64,000 nucleotides of DNA from NCBI GenBank assembly GCA_032622095.1, contig CP136069.1, positions 40,462,194 through 40,526,193 on the forward strand, written 5' to 3'. Of this stretch, positions 37,840-48,174 are shown piece by piece. The notes under the pieces were generated by a model that was given only the letters and a program-made list of their open reading frames with translations, was not told the DNA's origin and did no database searches. The DNA comes from Siphonodentalium dalli (taxonomy: Eukaryota > Mollusca > Scaphopoda > Gadilida > Siphonodentaliidae). Each line of letters starts with the position of its first letter. The first letter of the stretch is position 1. The translations under genes were made by a program, and so were the position numbers.

Positions 37840-38679
37840 CTAGCAGTCAGTGTCCTTGTCGACAAGCTAGAGTTAGTAGACGCATGAAGGATAAATAATG
37901 AAAATGAAAAACGATTCACTTGGAGAAGAAAGTCACCAATAAAAATGGCAAGACTTGACTATTTTCTCATGTCTAAAGAGCTGGTAAATTTAACCGGACA
38001 AGACGCCACCGATATATTGCCGGGTTACAGAACTGATCACTCAATTATTACTCTCAAACTTATACTCTTAGTAATATAAAACATGGTCAGGGTTTCTGGA
38101 AGTTCAATACTTTTCTTTTACATGACGAAAAATATATTCAACTAGTAAAAACAATTATCGAAACTATCAAAAAACGATACGACTATGTTCAAAAGAAAGT
38201 TGACAACAACGATTTTCGTGCAAAATTAGTAAACGTCTATTCTTGGATACCCTTTTACTTGAAATTAGAGGAGAAACAATAAAATATTCTTCTAAACGTA
38301 AGCGGGAACGCGAATTTCAAGAAACCGCACTTAAAATAGCCCAAGCAGAAACATTGATGGCCTAGATCAGAGTAATTTAGATGATGTTAGAAGAGCAGAA
38401 CTTATAGAAACACTACAAAAAACGGAAGGGGTACTCTGTCAACTAAGGAAAGAAAGATCAAAAGGAGCTATGATTAGGTCCAGAGCTATTTGGGTCGAAG
38501 AAGGGGAAAAACCAACAAAATATTTCTCAATCTTGAAAAACGGAATTGCATATCAAAAACCCTGACCAATCTTAAATGGGGATAGTCTTACAAACCAAAA
38601 CGATATCTTAGAAGAGACTCGTAATTTTTACCAGACACTATACTCTTCAAAACCAATCAACAGCTATCACGCCGAAAAT
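37840..38679 (+). pseudogene. LINE endonuclease end and linker, frameshifted
   Basis: Translated blocks in shifting frames match the second LINE: KLELVDA near 37868, KRFTWRRKSPIKMARLDYFL at 37909-37968 (endonuclease core RLDYFL), then GYRTDHSIITL (catalytic DH). The linker has RSRAIWVEEGEKPTKYF near 38475-38525 and an EETRNFYQTLYSS stretch just before the RT frame. Stops and frameshifts separate the blocks, and the N-terminal two thirds of the endonuclease is missing. Confidence 0.75.
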
Positions 38680-40182
38680 GTGTTTTCTGATTTGGACAAC
38701 CCCACCCTTTCACCAATGTCTGCGCAAAATATTGAAGGTCCCATAACTCTAAATGAACTTACAACAGCTTTGAAGAAATCTAAAAATGGCAAATCTAGTG
38801 GCCTAGATGGTTATCAGTATGAATTTTGGAAATTCTTTTGGTCAGATTTAGGTCAAATTCTATGTGAATCACTAAACGAATCCTTTGACGCTGGAGAATT
38901 GTCCATCACACAAAAACAAGGCCTGATTACACTCATTCCAAAGAAAGTCAACGATCGCCAACTTTTAAAGAACGGGAGACCAATAACCTTATTAAACTGT
39001 ACCTATAAATTAGCATCATCGTGTATTGCCGAAAGATTAAAAACCGTACTACCAAACATTATCAATCCTGATCAGACTGGATTCCTAAAAGGCAGATATA
39101 TCGGCGTCAATACAAGGCTAATATATGACATTATTTATAATACGAAAATAAAAAATAAGTCAGGGCTTCTTCTTCTCGTTGACTTTGAAAAGGCATTTGA
39201 TTCTGTGTCATGGAAATTTCTACATAAATGCCTTGATATGTTTAATTTCGGTGACTCGATTAAAAAATGGATCTCAGTGTTCTATAAAAATATAAATTCT
39301 TCCGTTCTCGTTAATGGGCATATATCACAAAATTTTATTATTTCTCGAGGCTGTCGACAGGGAGACCCAATTTCACCCTATATTTTTTTAATATGCGCGG
39401 AAGTGCTAGCACTCATTGTTAGAAATAATAGAAATATTAAAGGTATAACCCTCGGTGGTGAAGAATACAGATTAACCCAATACGCAGACGACACGACACT
39501 CATCCTGGACGGCAATGAAACAAGTGTAAGAGAAGCATATCACATTCTTGACGTTTTCGCACAAATTTCTGGTTTATGGATCAACCCTAGTAAATGTCAG
39601 GCGTCGTGGATTGGTTGTTATACAGGGCGAAGTGACCATATATGCCCAGACCTCAATATAAAAATTTCAGATTCTTTCGACCTACTTGGTATCCGCTTTA
39701 ATACAAACTTAAACTTAATGTCAGATAATTACGAAAAAAAATTCGACGACATAACAAGATCCATTGAAATTTGGAAGCACAGATTACTTACCCCGCTAGG
39801 TAGAATAACGGTGATTAAATCTCTCATACTCCCCAAACTTACTCACCTATTCATATCGCTCCCCAACCCAGAACCACAATTTGTACATAGACTAGAATCA
39901 TTGTTTTTTAACTTTGTGTGGGGCAGCAAGCGTGACCGAGTCAAGAGAAAACTGTTATGCCAAGACTATAATCAAGGTGGCCTCAAGATGGTAGATATTA
40001 AAAACTTCATCACTTCCATGAAAATAACATGGATCAGGCGTTTAGTGAACACAAGCTCTAAATGGACCCCGTTGACAGAACTACCTATTCTTAAAGACCC
40101 TTTTTCCTCACCTATCATTATTCATATTTTTACAGTAAAGCGAAAAAGGTTCAAAATCACTTTTGGCGCGACGTACTTATAG
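38680..40182 (+). pseudogene. LINE ORF2 reverse transcriptase segment (500 codons)
   Basis: This is the longest open frame in the window and a clear non-LTR reverse transcriptase. Blocks in order: GKSSGLDGYQYEFWKFFW (about residues 37-54), GLITLIPKK, GRPITLLN, DQTGFLKGRYIG, DFEKAFD (Asp168, first catalytic region), GCRQGDPISPYIF (from about 224) and QYADDTT (YADD at 268-271, catalytic aspartates present). Then come PLGRITVIKSL and GGLKMVDI. The wording is of the L1/Tx1 group. The first Met is internal: homology continues upstream in the same frame through VLCQLRKERSKGA with a stop between, so the start is not biological. Near 40140 a frameshift moves homology to another frame. Confidence 0.9.
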
Positions 40183-40640
40183 CATGGGCAAATTTCATAG
40201 AAAAAAATATTAGAAATGTAAACATATCTACATGCACTCTCTGGAACAACGCCAATATAAAAATGAATGGAAGCCCTATCAATTTTTCTGCATGGCGCAA
40301 GGAGGGAATATATTTTGTACACGATCTGTTACAAGAAAGCGGCAATTTCCATACGACTGAAACGTTATACTCAACTTACAAAATACGTACAAACTTCCTT
40401 ATCTTAAATAGTATCCGACGACAGCTTATCTTTTACTCAAACAAAATCTCAAAACCCATTTAAAACAATATATCTATAGAACAAAATTCACACCAGAAAA
40501 ATTAACAATTTCGTCATTCCAAGGAGATTTACGCTTTCGATATAAATGTGAAAAATATAATGGGAGAGTTCGAAAAAGACTGGTTCTTGTTCAAATTTGC
40601 CGTGAAAGAAAATGCACAATAATTACTCCTATCACCAGAA
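40146..40640 (+). pseudogene. LINE ORF2 C-terminal stub with internal deletion
   Basis: After the frameshift, NHFWRDVLIAWANFIEK and a TYKIRTNFLILNSIRRQL stretch match the second LINE (DNNFWKDVVNAW; TNIDFLTFNGIVKSIKKR). At about 40460 homology jumps to YIYRTKFTPEKLTISSFQGD and RFRYKCEKYN, which match the last 50 residues of the other LINE. The region between, about 170 residues including the C-terminal zinc-knuckle, is absent. A final frame reads FEKDWFLFKFAVKEN before a stop. Confidence 0.7.
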
Positions 40641-41050
40641 ATGTTATTATTGCTACTATTATATTACTCCCACTATTCATAGCCGTCCTTAGTTGGCCAT
40701 GAATGAATACAGAAATGTCGACCAGAGCACATAACTAATTATTACGTCCATTGTGTATATATATACCCACATCACATGTTCTTATACTCTGTTAAAGAAA
40801 CTATATCTACTTGTTCACCACCGATAACAGCCGACCTTCACCCACGGGACTAAGGCTACGTTCACACATCTCGACAAATTGCACGCCAAATTTCCACACG
40901 ATTCGTCAAATTAAAGCCAATTCCTGCACATATGAATGATATATCTTGAATTCTTAATGTATATTATTTTAGCATTAGAACATATGATTTTAGATACTAA
41001 ACACAAATACCGATTACACAGTTGACCCTTAAAAATAGTTTAATATTGTA

Positions 41051-41974
41051 CTAGAAGGTGACCCGACTTCGTCCGGGCTTTGACCTTGAATTGTCTATTT
41101 TGAAGGCCAAGGTCAAGTGGGGTCACGATTTGACCCGTCCAAAACACAGTGCCCGAACAAAAGTACCCGACAAAAGTACCCGTCGAAATCCATCCGGTTT
41201 TACCCGATTTGACCTTGAATTGACCATTTTGAAGGTCAAGGTCAGGTGGGGTCAAACACCAACACCCCAAAAATGGTGGAAATCGGCCCAGCGGATACCG
41301 GGAAATCGGCCCAGCGGATACCGAGATACCCTATGCATCAAATTTCGTCCGTAAAAATCCGCCAGTTTAACCCGATTTGATTTCCACTGAAGTATATAAA
41401 CGCGCCTCATATACACACGCTCATTAATTATCAAGTTTCAACGTAAAGATAAATTACCATCGGTGCCCGAGATATCGCCAAAACGTCTCTGAAACAGTCA
41501 AATGCATCGGCCTGTTAAGAGTTAACGTGATCTAACTTTATGACCTCTAACGACGTCATAGAAGTTACGCATTGTTTTTACCCTGATATAAGATCGTACC
41601 ACTTCTTCTTAATAATTGAGGCAGATAACTAAAACGGATACATACATATTATATATCGTTGGAAAGAGGAAACACGAAAGATTCTCATAGTGTCATTATT
41701 ATGACTGGCATGTTATTATTCGCGCTGTTTCGAATCGATTTGTAAGCACCGAACTGAAATATATTAGCGCAAAACGGCGTAAAAACAGATTTGACCTCGG
41801 CACGTGAAAAGTTGACCTCGCACGGACAAATTAATAGGCTTATGTTAGTCCTGACCCGAAAATACCCCCACATACCAAGTTTCATCGAAATCGGCTGGGC
41901 CATTTTCGAGTCCATCGATTACACACAAACACACAAACAAACAAACAAACAGATCTTCCAAAATATATAATAGA
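41051..41974 (-). mobile_element. Helitron-like element A (downstream partner of a head-to-tail dimer)
   Basis: On the minus strand it starts TCTATTATATATTTTGGAAG at 41974, directly after the CTAG end of element B. It ends CGGGTCACCTTCTAG at 41051, followed by T. A GC-rich hairpin-like CCCGGACGAAGTCGGG sits about 10 bp inside the 3' end, as expected for Helitron termini. The body has recurring GACCTTGAATTG and GTCAAGGTCA segments and GAAATCGGC phrases, and a 23-bp duplication at 41279-41324. No protein is encoded. It is inserted in the 3' part of the first LINE. Confidence 0.7.
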
Positions 41975-42750
41975 CTAGAAGGTGACCCGACTTCGTCCGG
42001 GCTTTGACCTTGAATTGTCCATTTTGAAGGTCAAGGTCAAGTGGGGTAACGATTTGACCAGTCCAAAACACTGCCCGGACAAAAGTACCCGACAAACGTG
42101 CCCGTCGAAATCCATCCGGTTTTACCCGATTTGACCTTGAATTGATCATTTTGGGCTTTGACCTTGAATTGTCCATTTTGAAGGTCAAGGTCAAGTGGGG
42201 TCACGATTTGACCAGTCCAAAAACACTGCCCGGACAAAAGTACCCGACAAACGTGCCCGTCGAAATCCATCCGGTTTTACCCGATTTGACCTTGAATTGA
42301 TAATTTTGAAGGTCAAGGTCTGGTCGGGGTCACGATTGGACCCGTCCAAAACAATCAGTGGACAAAAGTAACCCCACGTATCAAATTTCGTCGAAATCCC
42401 ATCAAAATTGGCGATTTGACCTTGAAGTTACCCGATTTCAAGGTCACTGTCACGTCGCACGGGCAAATGAATATGCTTATGAGACTCGCCATAAGAAAGT
42501 ACCCCCACATACCAAGTTTTTTCGAAATCCCGTGATATTCGGGCGTTTGACCTTGAAATGACCCGATTTCAAGGTCAAGGTGACGTCGAAAGGACAAATT
42601 AATATGCCTATGTTCGTCCCCGGCCGAAAATACCCCCACATACCAAGTTTCATCGAAATCGGGTGGGACGTTTTCGAGTCCATCGCGAACACACACACAG
42701 ACACACAGACACACAGACACACAGACAGATCTTCCAAAATATATAATAGA
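41975..42750 (-). mobile_element. Helitron-like element B (upstream partner of the dimer)
   Basis: On the minus strand it starts TCTATTATATATTTTGGAAG at 42750, preceded by A, and ends ACCTTCTAG at 41975, abutting element A with no spacer. The same GC-rich hairpin lies inside its 3' end. It contains two to three internal copies of a segment of about 150 bp (TTTGACCTTGAATTGTCC through CCATCCGGTTTTACCC). The 5' part has a CA/TG-rich microsatellite near 42687-42727. Confidence 0.7.
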
Positions 42751-43579
42751 TGTCTGAAATCTCTAAAATTCCACGAGCGCATATATATTTCCAGGCTTCG
42801 AAACTGTCCAATATATAATAGACGGCAATGACTGAAAATAATACTCGTAGTTTATACTCCATATTTAGCAAATCTTTGACATGTAAGTCAAATGCTACGT
42901 ATTCCCCTGACAAGGTATCCCGGTTCGTGAACGTGGCCTCAGTCGGGATTGTATGTAAGTTACGTATTAAAGCTGGTATGTCTGTAGAGAGCGCAAGACA
43001 GAGCGATAGGCGTGTGTCTGCATATTAATGCATTCTTTAGGTGTAACTTGTATTAGCTATGTATACGTATGTTCAAATGTTATTCAATAAAAATATTAAA
43101 AAAAAAAAAAAATCCGCTAAAATTCGCTTTGAGGAAAACTTAGTTATTCAAGATGGCGTCCGTCCAACATGGTTGTCCTTATGACATCAATTCTGGAAAT
43201 AAGTCATAAAACGATATATTGTGGCACAGTAGTTACGCATTTATGTCAGTGTACGGTAGCGAATTGAGTGACAGACAGAAATTAATACAATCGCGGAAAA
43301 GCAATCGTTGTAAAAATGGCCGCAACTACAAGCCATCGCACGAAATTTGGATAACCAATTAGGCGTAAAATACGTACGTATTGGTAATATACAAGTCAGT
43401 TGTTAAATACTATTTAAAGGTGCATCGATCATTAAAACAGACCCATCCGAAGGATTTATCGGTTACTGCAACGCATGTCAATCCAAATGATTTACGCCTT
43501 TAAACAATCGAATGTAATCAATGAACGACATGCGATAACAATAATAGCTATGACACAAAAGCTCAGCCAAACCTAAGTT

Positions 43580-43975
43580 CGTATTGAAAGCCCAATCCTT
43601 CCAAGTAACGTTGTCACCCCACTGAAAAATCTTATGGTGGACAGACTTCTACAAAATTTTAAATTCAATGAAGATCTTACCAAATCCCAATACAGAATGG
43701 CAGGCTGAATTTGGGGATAAAAACATTCAATGGGAAAACTACGACCGGCTTGCTTTCACCACGACGCCTGCCGCTAAACTGTGGTGGCTGCAATATACAA
43801 TAAATCATAGAATACTTTCCACCAAAATATTTCTGAAAATGGTCAATTTGGAACAAAATGATCCATGTAACCGCTGTGGCACAACTCAAGATATATCCCA
43901 TATATTTTGGGACTGTCCACATGTAAAAAAAACTTGGAAGCCTGTCAATGGGTGATAACCCTATGACGAACATGT
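43580..43975 (+). pseudogene. Orphan LINE ORF2 C-terminal fragment with zinc-knuckle
   Basis: Frames shift near 43690. The first part reads NVVTPLKNLMVDRLLQNF, and the second has IQWENYDRLAF, AKLWWLQYTINHRILSTK and the zinc-knuckle CNRCGTTQDISHIFWDC (C-x2-C...H-x4-C). This matches the C-terminal domain of the second LINE (KLKWFQYRINTHIIGTK; CTFCKSN...HIFWEC). It lies outside the target duplication of the first LINE, 0.5 kb downstream, so it is formally a separate fragment. It nevertheless covers exactly the domain the first LINE lacks. It is cut at the right by a Helitron-like element. Confidence 0.75.
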
Positions 43976-43992
43976 TTTGGCTACTGATAAAA

Positions 43993-44493
43993 TCTCCTAT
44001 ATATTTTGAAGACCTCTGTCTGTCTGTATGTCTGTATGTATGTATGTCATTTATACAAATCTACGATTCTCGACCGATCGGGACGAAACTTGGTACGTGT
44101 AGTTTGATCAGGCGGTCGTCGTTGTCGTATTGGCGAGCCCGTGCGGCGCCCGCTTCGCGCATGCGCAGACGAGATCTCGGAAACGGGTGGAGCTATCGGG
44201 ACGAAACTTGGTACGTGTGTGTAGTTTGACCAGGCGGTTGTCGTTGTCGTATTGGCGAGCCCGTGCGGCGCCCGCTTCGCGCATGCGCAGACGAGATCTC
44301 GGAAACGGGTGGAGCTATCGACTTGAAATTTGCTATGTGAATGTATCTCGCCCCGGATACGAATTTATCGGGTCGCCGAGCCCGTGCGACGATAGCTTCG
44401 CGCATGCGCAGACCAGATCTCGGAAACGGGTGGAGCTATCGACTTGAAATTTGGTTTTTGAATAGCCCGGACAACGTCGGGCTCATCGGCTAG
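43993..44493 (+). mobile_element. Helitron-like element D (upstream partner of the second dimer)
   Basis: It starts TCTCCTATATATTTTGAAG, preceded by A, and ends GGCTCATCGGCTAG. A palindrome AGCCCGGACAACGTCGGGCT lies 7 bp inside the CTAG end, the classical Helitron 3' hairpin. It holds three to four tandem copies of a segment of about 115-125 bp (GACGAAACTTGGTACGTG through CGGAAACGGGTGGAGCTATC). No protein is encoded. Confidence 0.72.
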
Positions 44494-45179
44494 TCTATTA
44501 TATATTTTGGGAAATCAGGGTGTGTGTGAGGGTGTGTGTGTCTGTCTGTCTGTTCGCGATGGACTCGAAAACAGCTGAGCCGATTTCGATGAAACTTGGT
44601 ATGTGGGGATACTTTCGGCCGGGGAGTGGCATGGGCCTATTAATTTGCCCATGCGACGTGACCTTGACCTTGAACTCGGGTCATTTCGAGGTCGAACGCC
44701 CGAGTATCACGGGATTTCGATAAAAATTAGTGTCTGGGGATACTTTCTTATGGGGAGTGTCGTAAGCCTATTCGTTTGACGGTGCGACGTGACATTGACC
44801 TTGAAATCGGGTCAATTCAAGGTCAAATCGCGAATTTTGATGGGATTTCGACGAAATTTGATACATAGGGTTATTTTTGTACACTGGGTGTTTTGGACGG
44901 GTCGAGTCGTGACCCCGACCTGACCTTGACCTTCAAAATGATCAATTCGAGGTCAAATCGGGTAAAACCGGATGGATTTCGACGGGTACTTTTGTCGGGT
45001 ACTTTTGTCCGGGCAGTGTTTTGGACGGGTCAAATCGTGACCCCCACCTGACCTTGACCTTCAAAATGGACAATTCAAGGTCAAATCGCGCAATTCTCCG
45101 AAAAGCAGAGGAGAAACAGCCCGGACGAAGTCTTGAAATCGCACAATTCGCGGAAAAAGCGACTCGGGTCCACCAGCTA

Positions 45180-45180
<1 letters not shown>
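44494..45180 (+). mobile_element. Helitron-like element C (downstream partner of the second dimer)
   Basis: It starts TCTATTATATATTTTGGGA immediately after the CTAG of element D and ends GGGTCCACCAGCTAG, followed by T (start of a TA microsatellite). The 5' part carries TCGATGAAACTTGGTATGTG, and the body GACCTTGACCTTGAA repeats like those of A and B. Its 3' sub-terminal CCCGGACGAAGTC lacks the close complementary half, which may be separated by an insertion of about 40 bp. Confidence 0.65.
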
Positions 45181-45235
<55 letters not shown>

Positions 45236-45255
45236 TTTATATATATATATATATA
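45181..45255. repeat. (TA)n microsatellite with T tract
   Basis: About 47 bp of TA repeats, then a T10 run and more TA, beginning exactly at the 3' end of Helitron-like element C. Confidence 0.95.
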
Positions 45256-46079
45256 ACTGAACTTAATCCTGATATGTTATCACTAAAGTCATTTATATAA
45301 AAACAACAATCTAGATATTTACATGAGAAATTCATGACACAATTCCAAATGAAATTACACTTTTTTGAGAAAAGCTGGCTCTTAACCGTAGAAGCTCTTC
45401 GAAAAATGCCAGAAGCAAACAAGCCATGATCAAAATAACAAATATCGTTCCCACCACCGAAACCCAACTTATCTCTCAAAACTAAAAAAAAGTAATGACC
45501 AGATGAATAAGTGTAGAGGAAACGTCGATTTGATCCACCAGAAAACTGCAGTTTTACCATTTGCTACAAAACCAACTAAAGATGTTGGTTCCATTGTTCC
45601 AAAACAGAAAACTCCAAAATCCGTCAACAGTTTCGACTGAGTATTCAAAGTTCACTACGATGTTTAACGATAAACTGTCCACTTGGAAGGAGGGGGACTC
45701 CTTGCATAGTGAGTGGATTGCGACTGGCGACTGGGGTCGCCTCATCGCCTGACTAATCTACCACTCGATTGTCAACTTGATGAATTGATTAAGATTCACG
45801 CCAGATTCAACATATATTATCAATATTTTAGCAATCCTTCAGGATGCTTGTTTGACAGCTACTTAACATATTATGGTCTGTCAGTCTTGTTAAATTAATT
45901 AATTAATTTTGCTGATTAATTTTATGCAGGTTTTATAACTTGGCTGTTCTCAAAGCAGTAATGCTGTCTTTTTTGATATTCTGTTTTATATGTGTTGTTT
46001 GCACAGCGGTCAGTTTCTTAATGGTTCTGACCCCAATTGAGCACTCTCGCTCTGATTTTTTGTTTTTTTATTTGGATAA
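45256..46079. other. Intron 1 sequence; nothing recognised
   Basis: Several short frames occur on both strands (for example 45237-45560 minus, 45713-45898 plus) without domain or splice support. Confidence 0.3.
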
Positions 46080-46790
46080 ATATAAACAAATAACATGTTA
46101 TGTAAACAAACAGTGCGCAGAGTATGCGATAAGGAAAACACTCAACACGGGGAGACCCCACTTAAGTGAACTTTGGTTAGAAATGCCACTACATTGTTTA
46201 CAACATACTTGTATAGCATTAGCAGATATGGCGTATTTAAACCACACGATTAGAGATGCATATGCTTATACACAATACGATTATCAATTGTGAATATGGT
46301 TTTACACAACAGCGACCTTAAAATGTGCATATTATGTCAAAAGGGCGATGTCGGAATACAGCGGCCATTTGAGCTTCCGTTTAATGGGATCGCTTCGGTG
46401 GCCGCGTGGTATTGACGTCGGATTTTGGGTCGCAAGACGCGCTCGCCGTCATGGGCCGGTGTTGGATTCCCACCAAACCCCCCAAAAAATTGCAATGTAT
46501 CAAAATTACATTTACCAGTATAGCGTTTGCTAATCCTTACCTCTCAAGATTTCGGCTTTGAATATGGGTCACCGTGATTCACTCTCCTAATAAAATCGCC
46601 ACGATGTTGAGTGTATTGCTTACCGCTCATTATTTAAGTGTTGTATATAACGAAACGCTCGGCTCACACAAAGACTGTTTTGTGGATAATATCGCATCCA
46701 TACTATCATTATACTATACTATTAGTATATTCTTGAGGAAATTGTTACTAAATTATAACCTGAAACGAATACCACCCATGCCCTTAAATA
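46080..46790. repeat. Diverged copy of the 10.86-11.29 kb repeat, split by a SINE-like insertion
   Basis: 46080-46222 and 46513-46787 match, in reverse orientation, the segment 10860-11290. Shared phrases include TGTAAACAAACAGT, AAAACACTCAACAC, TTGTTTACAA, ACCTCTCAAGATTTC, TTTTGTGGATAATA and ATTAGTATATTCTTG. In this copy about 290 bp (46223-46512) are extra. The repeat ends about 12 bp from the splice donor of lectin exon 1. Confidence 0.7.
46385..46490 (+). mobile_element. tRNA-derived SINE-like head
   Basis: A box-like TGGCCGCGTGGT (46399) and B box-like GTGTTGGATTCC (46459) lie about 60 bp apart, with a stem-rich GC segment between and a CCCCCCAAAAAAT tail. It sits inside the 290-bp segment that is absent from the related repeat copy at 11.1 kb. 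A similar B-box half (CGCGCTC...GTTTTGGATCCC) occurs near 2487-2513. It does not fold as a complete tRNA that I can support. Confidence 0.4.
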
Positions 46791-46799
46791 AATACTGAC

Positions 46800-47148
46800 C
46801 TGGCGTTCTTGACGTTGTATCTGATATGATGTAGTATCGATAGTCGTCTGTTGTTGTGATCATCTGGTCATCACACAAAATTGCAGCCACAAGGAGACAA
46901 CTTCCGGTCTGCGCACTGAAAAACAGTGACAAACAAGCAGGCTCCGAGGCACAAAACGCCGAGCACTCAATCTTGCTTCTGGCCGAAAGAGAAGACACAA
47001 CATTGTCCGTTGTTTTCCATCGATGTGATGTTCTCTTGAAGTTCAAACAGAGAACCACCGGCGAAGAGATGATGAAAAGAACAAAACAGAACGAAAAGAA
47101 CATGTGGCAAACATCCTTAAGAGTCATCGCATTTGTTCGCGGTCGCAT
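46800..47148 (-). CDS. Exon 1 of the lectin gene: signal peptide and PAN/Apple-like region
   Basis: The exon encodes 116 codons plus one base (phase 1). Met1 (with A at -3) and Met8 are both possible starts; I chose Met1 as the first in-frame ATG. Residues about 13-35 form a hydrophobic signal-peptide core (MFFSFCFVLFIISS) ending near VLC, so the product should enter the secretory pathway. Residues about 60-95 hold the cysteine pattern of a PAN/Apple-type module: KIECSAFCASEPACLSLFF, then a cysteine at GSCLL and another at AILC. The domain is shorter than a full Apple repeat, as is common in invertebrate PAN-lectin fusions. The last codons are ACG CCA G, and the donor GTCAGT follows. The spliced junction codon with exon 2 is GTG (Val). 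An antisense frame of 156 codons over the same bases has no recognisable features. Confidence 0.8.
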
Positions 47149-47933
47149 ACTTATGGGTCCACCATGGACTTGTTCTTACGGGTCCACAATGGGGTTGTCA
47201 AAAACCGGTGTAATTATGTGGCAATGGAACAACAAAGCATGCACTGCTATAAACATTGGTGTTGGAAAACTGCATTTAGCGGGTGCCGTCGATGAGTCAA
47301 CACGAGCTTTGACAAGGAGCAGCTAAACTGATATACTTAGTTATACAGGTAACGAACCAGTTGTACACAACACAGTTACGGGAACAATTGTCTGCACGGC
47401 GTAATCGATCCGAGGATTCGTTGTGAGTGCGGAGGATTCGTTGTGAGCGCGGAGGAATCGATGTGATACCAACGAGGGTTCGAGCGTTTTTGGTGCATAT
47501 TTTGCTATTATAATGTGGAAACTTACACAGAGAGGTTCACTGATTGATAATACACATGCAAATGCTAACATTTGTTTGTTTGCCCAGTGGGTAGACCCTT
47601 CTCACACATGTTATACAGCCCGTTGAATTTGTGTATATATCATGTACAATAGTCAGGTACTGTCAACGGAAAAATCAGTGCACTTAATAAAACTCTAGAT
47701 AATTCCAATTATATTATTACATTGTTGCATTATTAGCATACACATTTCATGACTTGTTGTAGAATAGCGATAAATATTTTCACGAGGGGTGTCTTTTGAA
47801 CAGAAATCTAGACTATTAGCCCAGAATTGGGACCATCTTGGCGCAATTGTGGCATCGAGCCAATTTATGGCTTCGATCTCGCCAGATTGTGACGTCGGCA
47901 GGCAGGTAATAACAACCACCAATGGTGCTTATA
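47149..47933. other. Upstream flank of the lectin gene; no promoter motif identified
   Basis: A short direct repeat GCGGAGGATTCGTTGTGAG lies near 47420-47455. No TATA box in the correct orientation or initiator can be assigned. Confidence 0.3.
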
Positions 47934-48172
47934 CCTAAGGCAGGTGAATGACGTCATATCATTCTTTCTATATCCATCAGTGATTTTTCAAGATCGCGGG
48001 TATAGATTCTGGAGAAATTGTCACGTGACTTCCGGTTAGCAACCGTGTTGAGATTGAAAAAAACGCGGAATTGGAAATGAGGCATCGCGATAGAAATGAA
48101 AGTAACTACTTCACAATTTACGAAGAATTCACCTGTGATTTAAGTCTATTAATTTCATTTAGACCATGCATT
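47934..48172 (+). repeat. Dispersed repeat, copy 1 (copy 2 at 63738-63975)
   Basis: The two segments align over about 240 bp in the same orientation, sharing GGCAGGTGAATGACGTCATA, GCGGGT, TCACGTGACTTCCG, TACTTCACAA and CATGTAGACCA-like phrases. They differ by many substitutions. Their class is unknown. Confidence 0.7.
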
Positions 48173-48174
48173 GT

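Larger units (their letters stand above)
37757..43123 (+). mobile_element. 5'-truncated L1/Tx1-type LINE in intron 1, with target duplication and poly(A)
   Basis: TCCGCTAAAAT, preceded by A residues, occurs at 37761-37771 and again at 43113-43123, giving an 11-15 bp target duplication. The 3' end is AATAAAAATATT followed by a run of A (43099-43112), and the same 3' wording ends the second LINE at 55.7 kb. Inside are an endonuclease remnant, a 500-codon reverse transcriptase frame and a C-terminal stub. Two Helitron-like elements (41051-42750) are inserted in its 3' part. The LINE lies antisense to the lectin gene. It is 5'-truncated within the endonuclease and inactive. Confidence 0.85.
29960..47148 (-). 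other. Three-exon gene: secreted PAN/Apple + C-type lectin protein
   Basis: Three minus-strand exons join to one open frame of about 241 codons: 47148-46800, 37070-36900 and 30165-29960. Every junction is phase 1 and every intron is GT-AG. Exon 1 ends CCA G before GTCAGT, exon 2 follows CCAACAG and ends CGC G before GTAAGT, and exon 3 follows TTCCTTACAG. The order is signal peptide, PAN-like cysteine region, then one complete C-type lectin domain. In other invertebrates such proteins are usually secreted recognition molecules; that role is inference here. Introns are 9,729 and 6,734 bp and carry LINE, Helitron and microsatellite insertions. No polyadenylation signal was identified after the stop, and UTRs are undefined. 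Extra or alternative exons in the long introns cannot be excluded, but the three shown complete the domain. Confidence 0.82.

Noticed and set aside
45940-46293. Plus-strand 117-codon frame with a hydrophobic start
   Set aside because: Its second half runs into the dispersed repeat shared with 11.1 kb, and no domain is seen.
46385-46490. Functional tRNA gene
   Set aside because: A and B box-like words are present, but a full cloverleaf and a 7-bp acceptor stem could not be supported; it fits a SINE head better.
47149-47300. TATA box for the lectin gene near 47246-47254
   Set aside because: TATAAA reads on the plus strand, opposite to the gene; no supported core promoter.
46856-47326. Plus-strand 156-codon frame
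   Set aside because: Antisense to lectin exon 1, no domain; explained by the exon's base composition.
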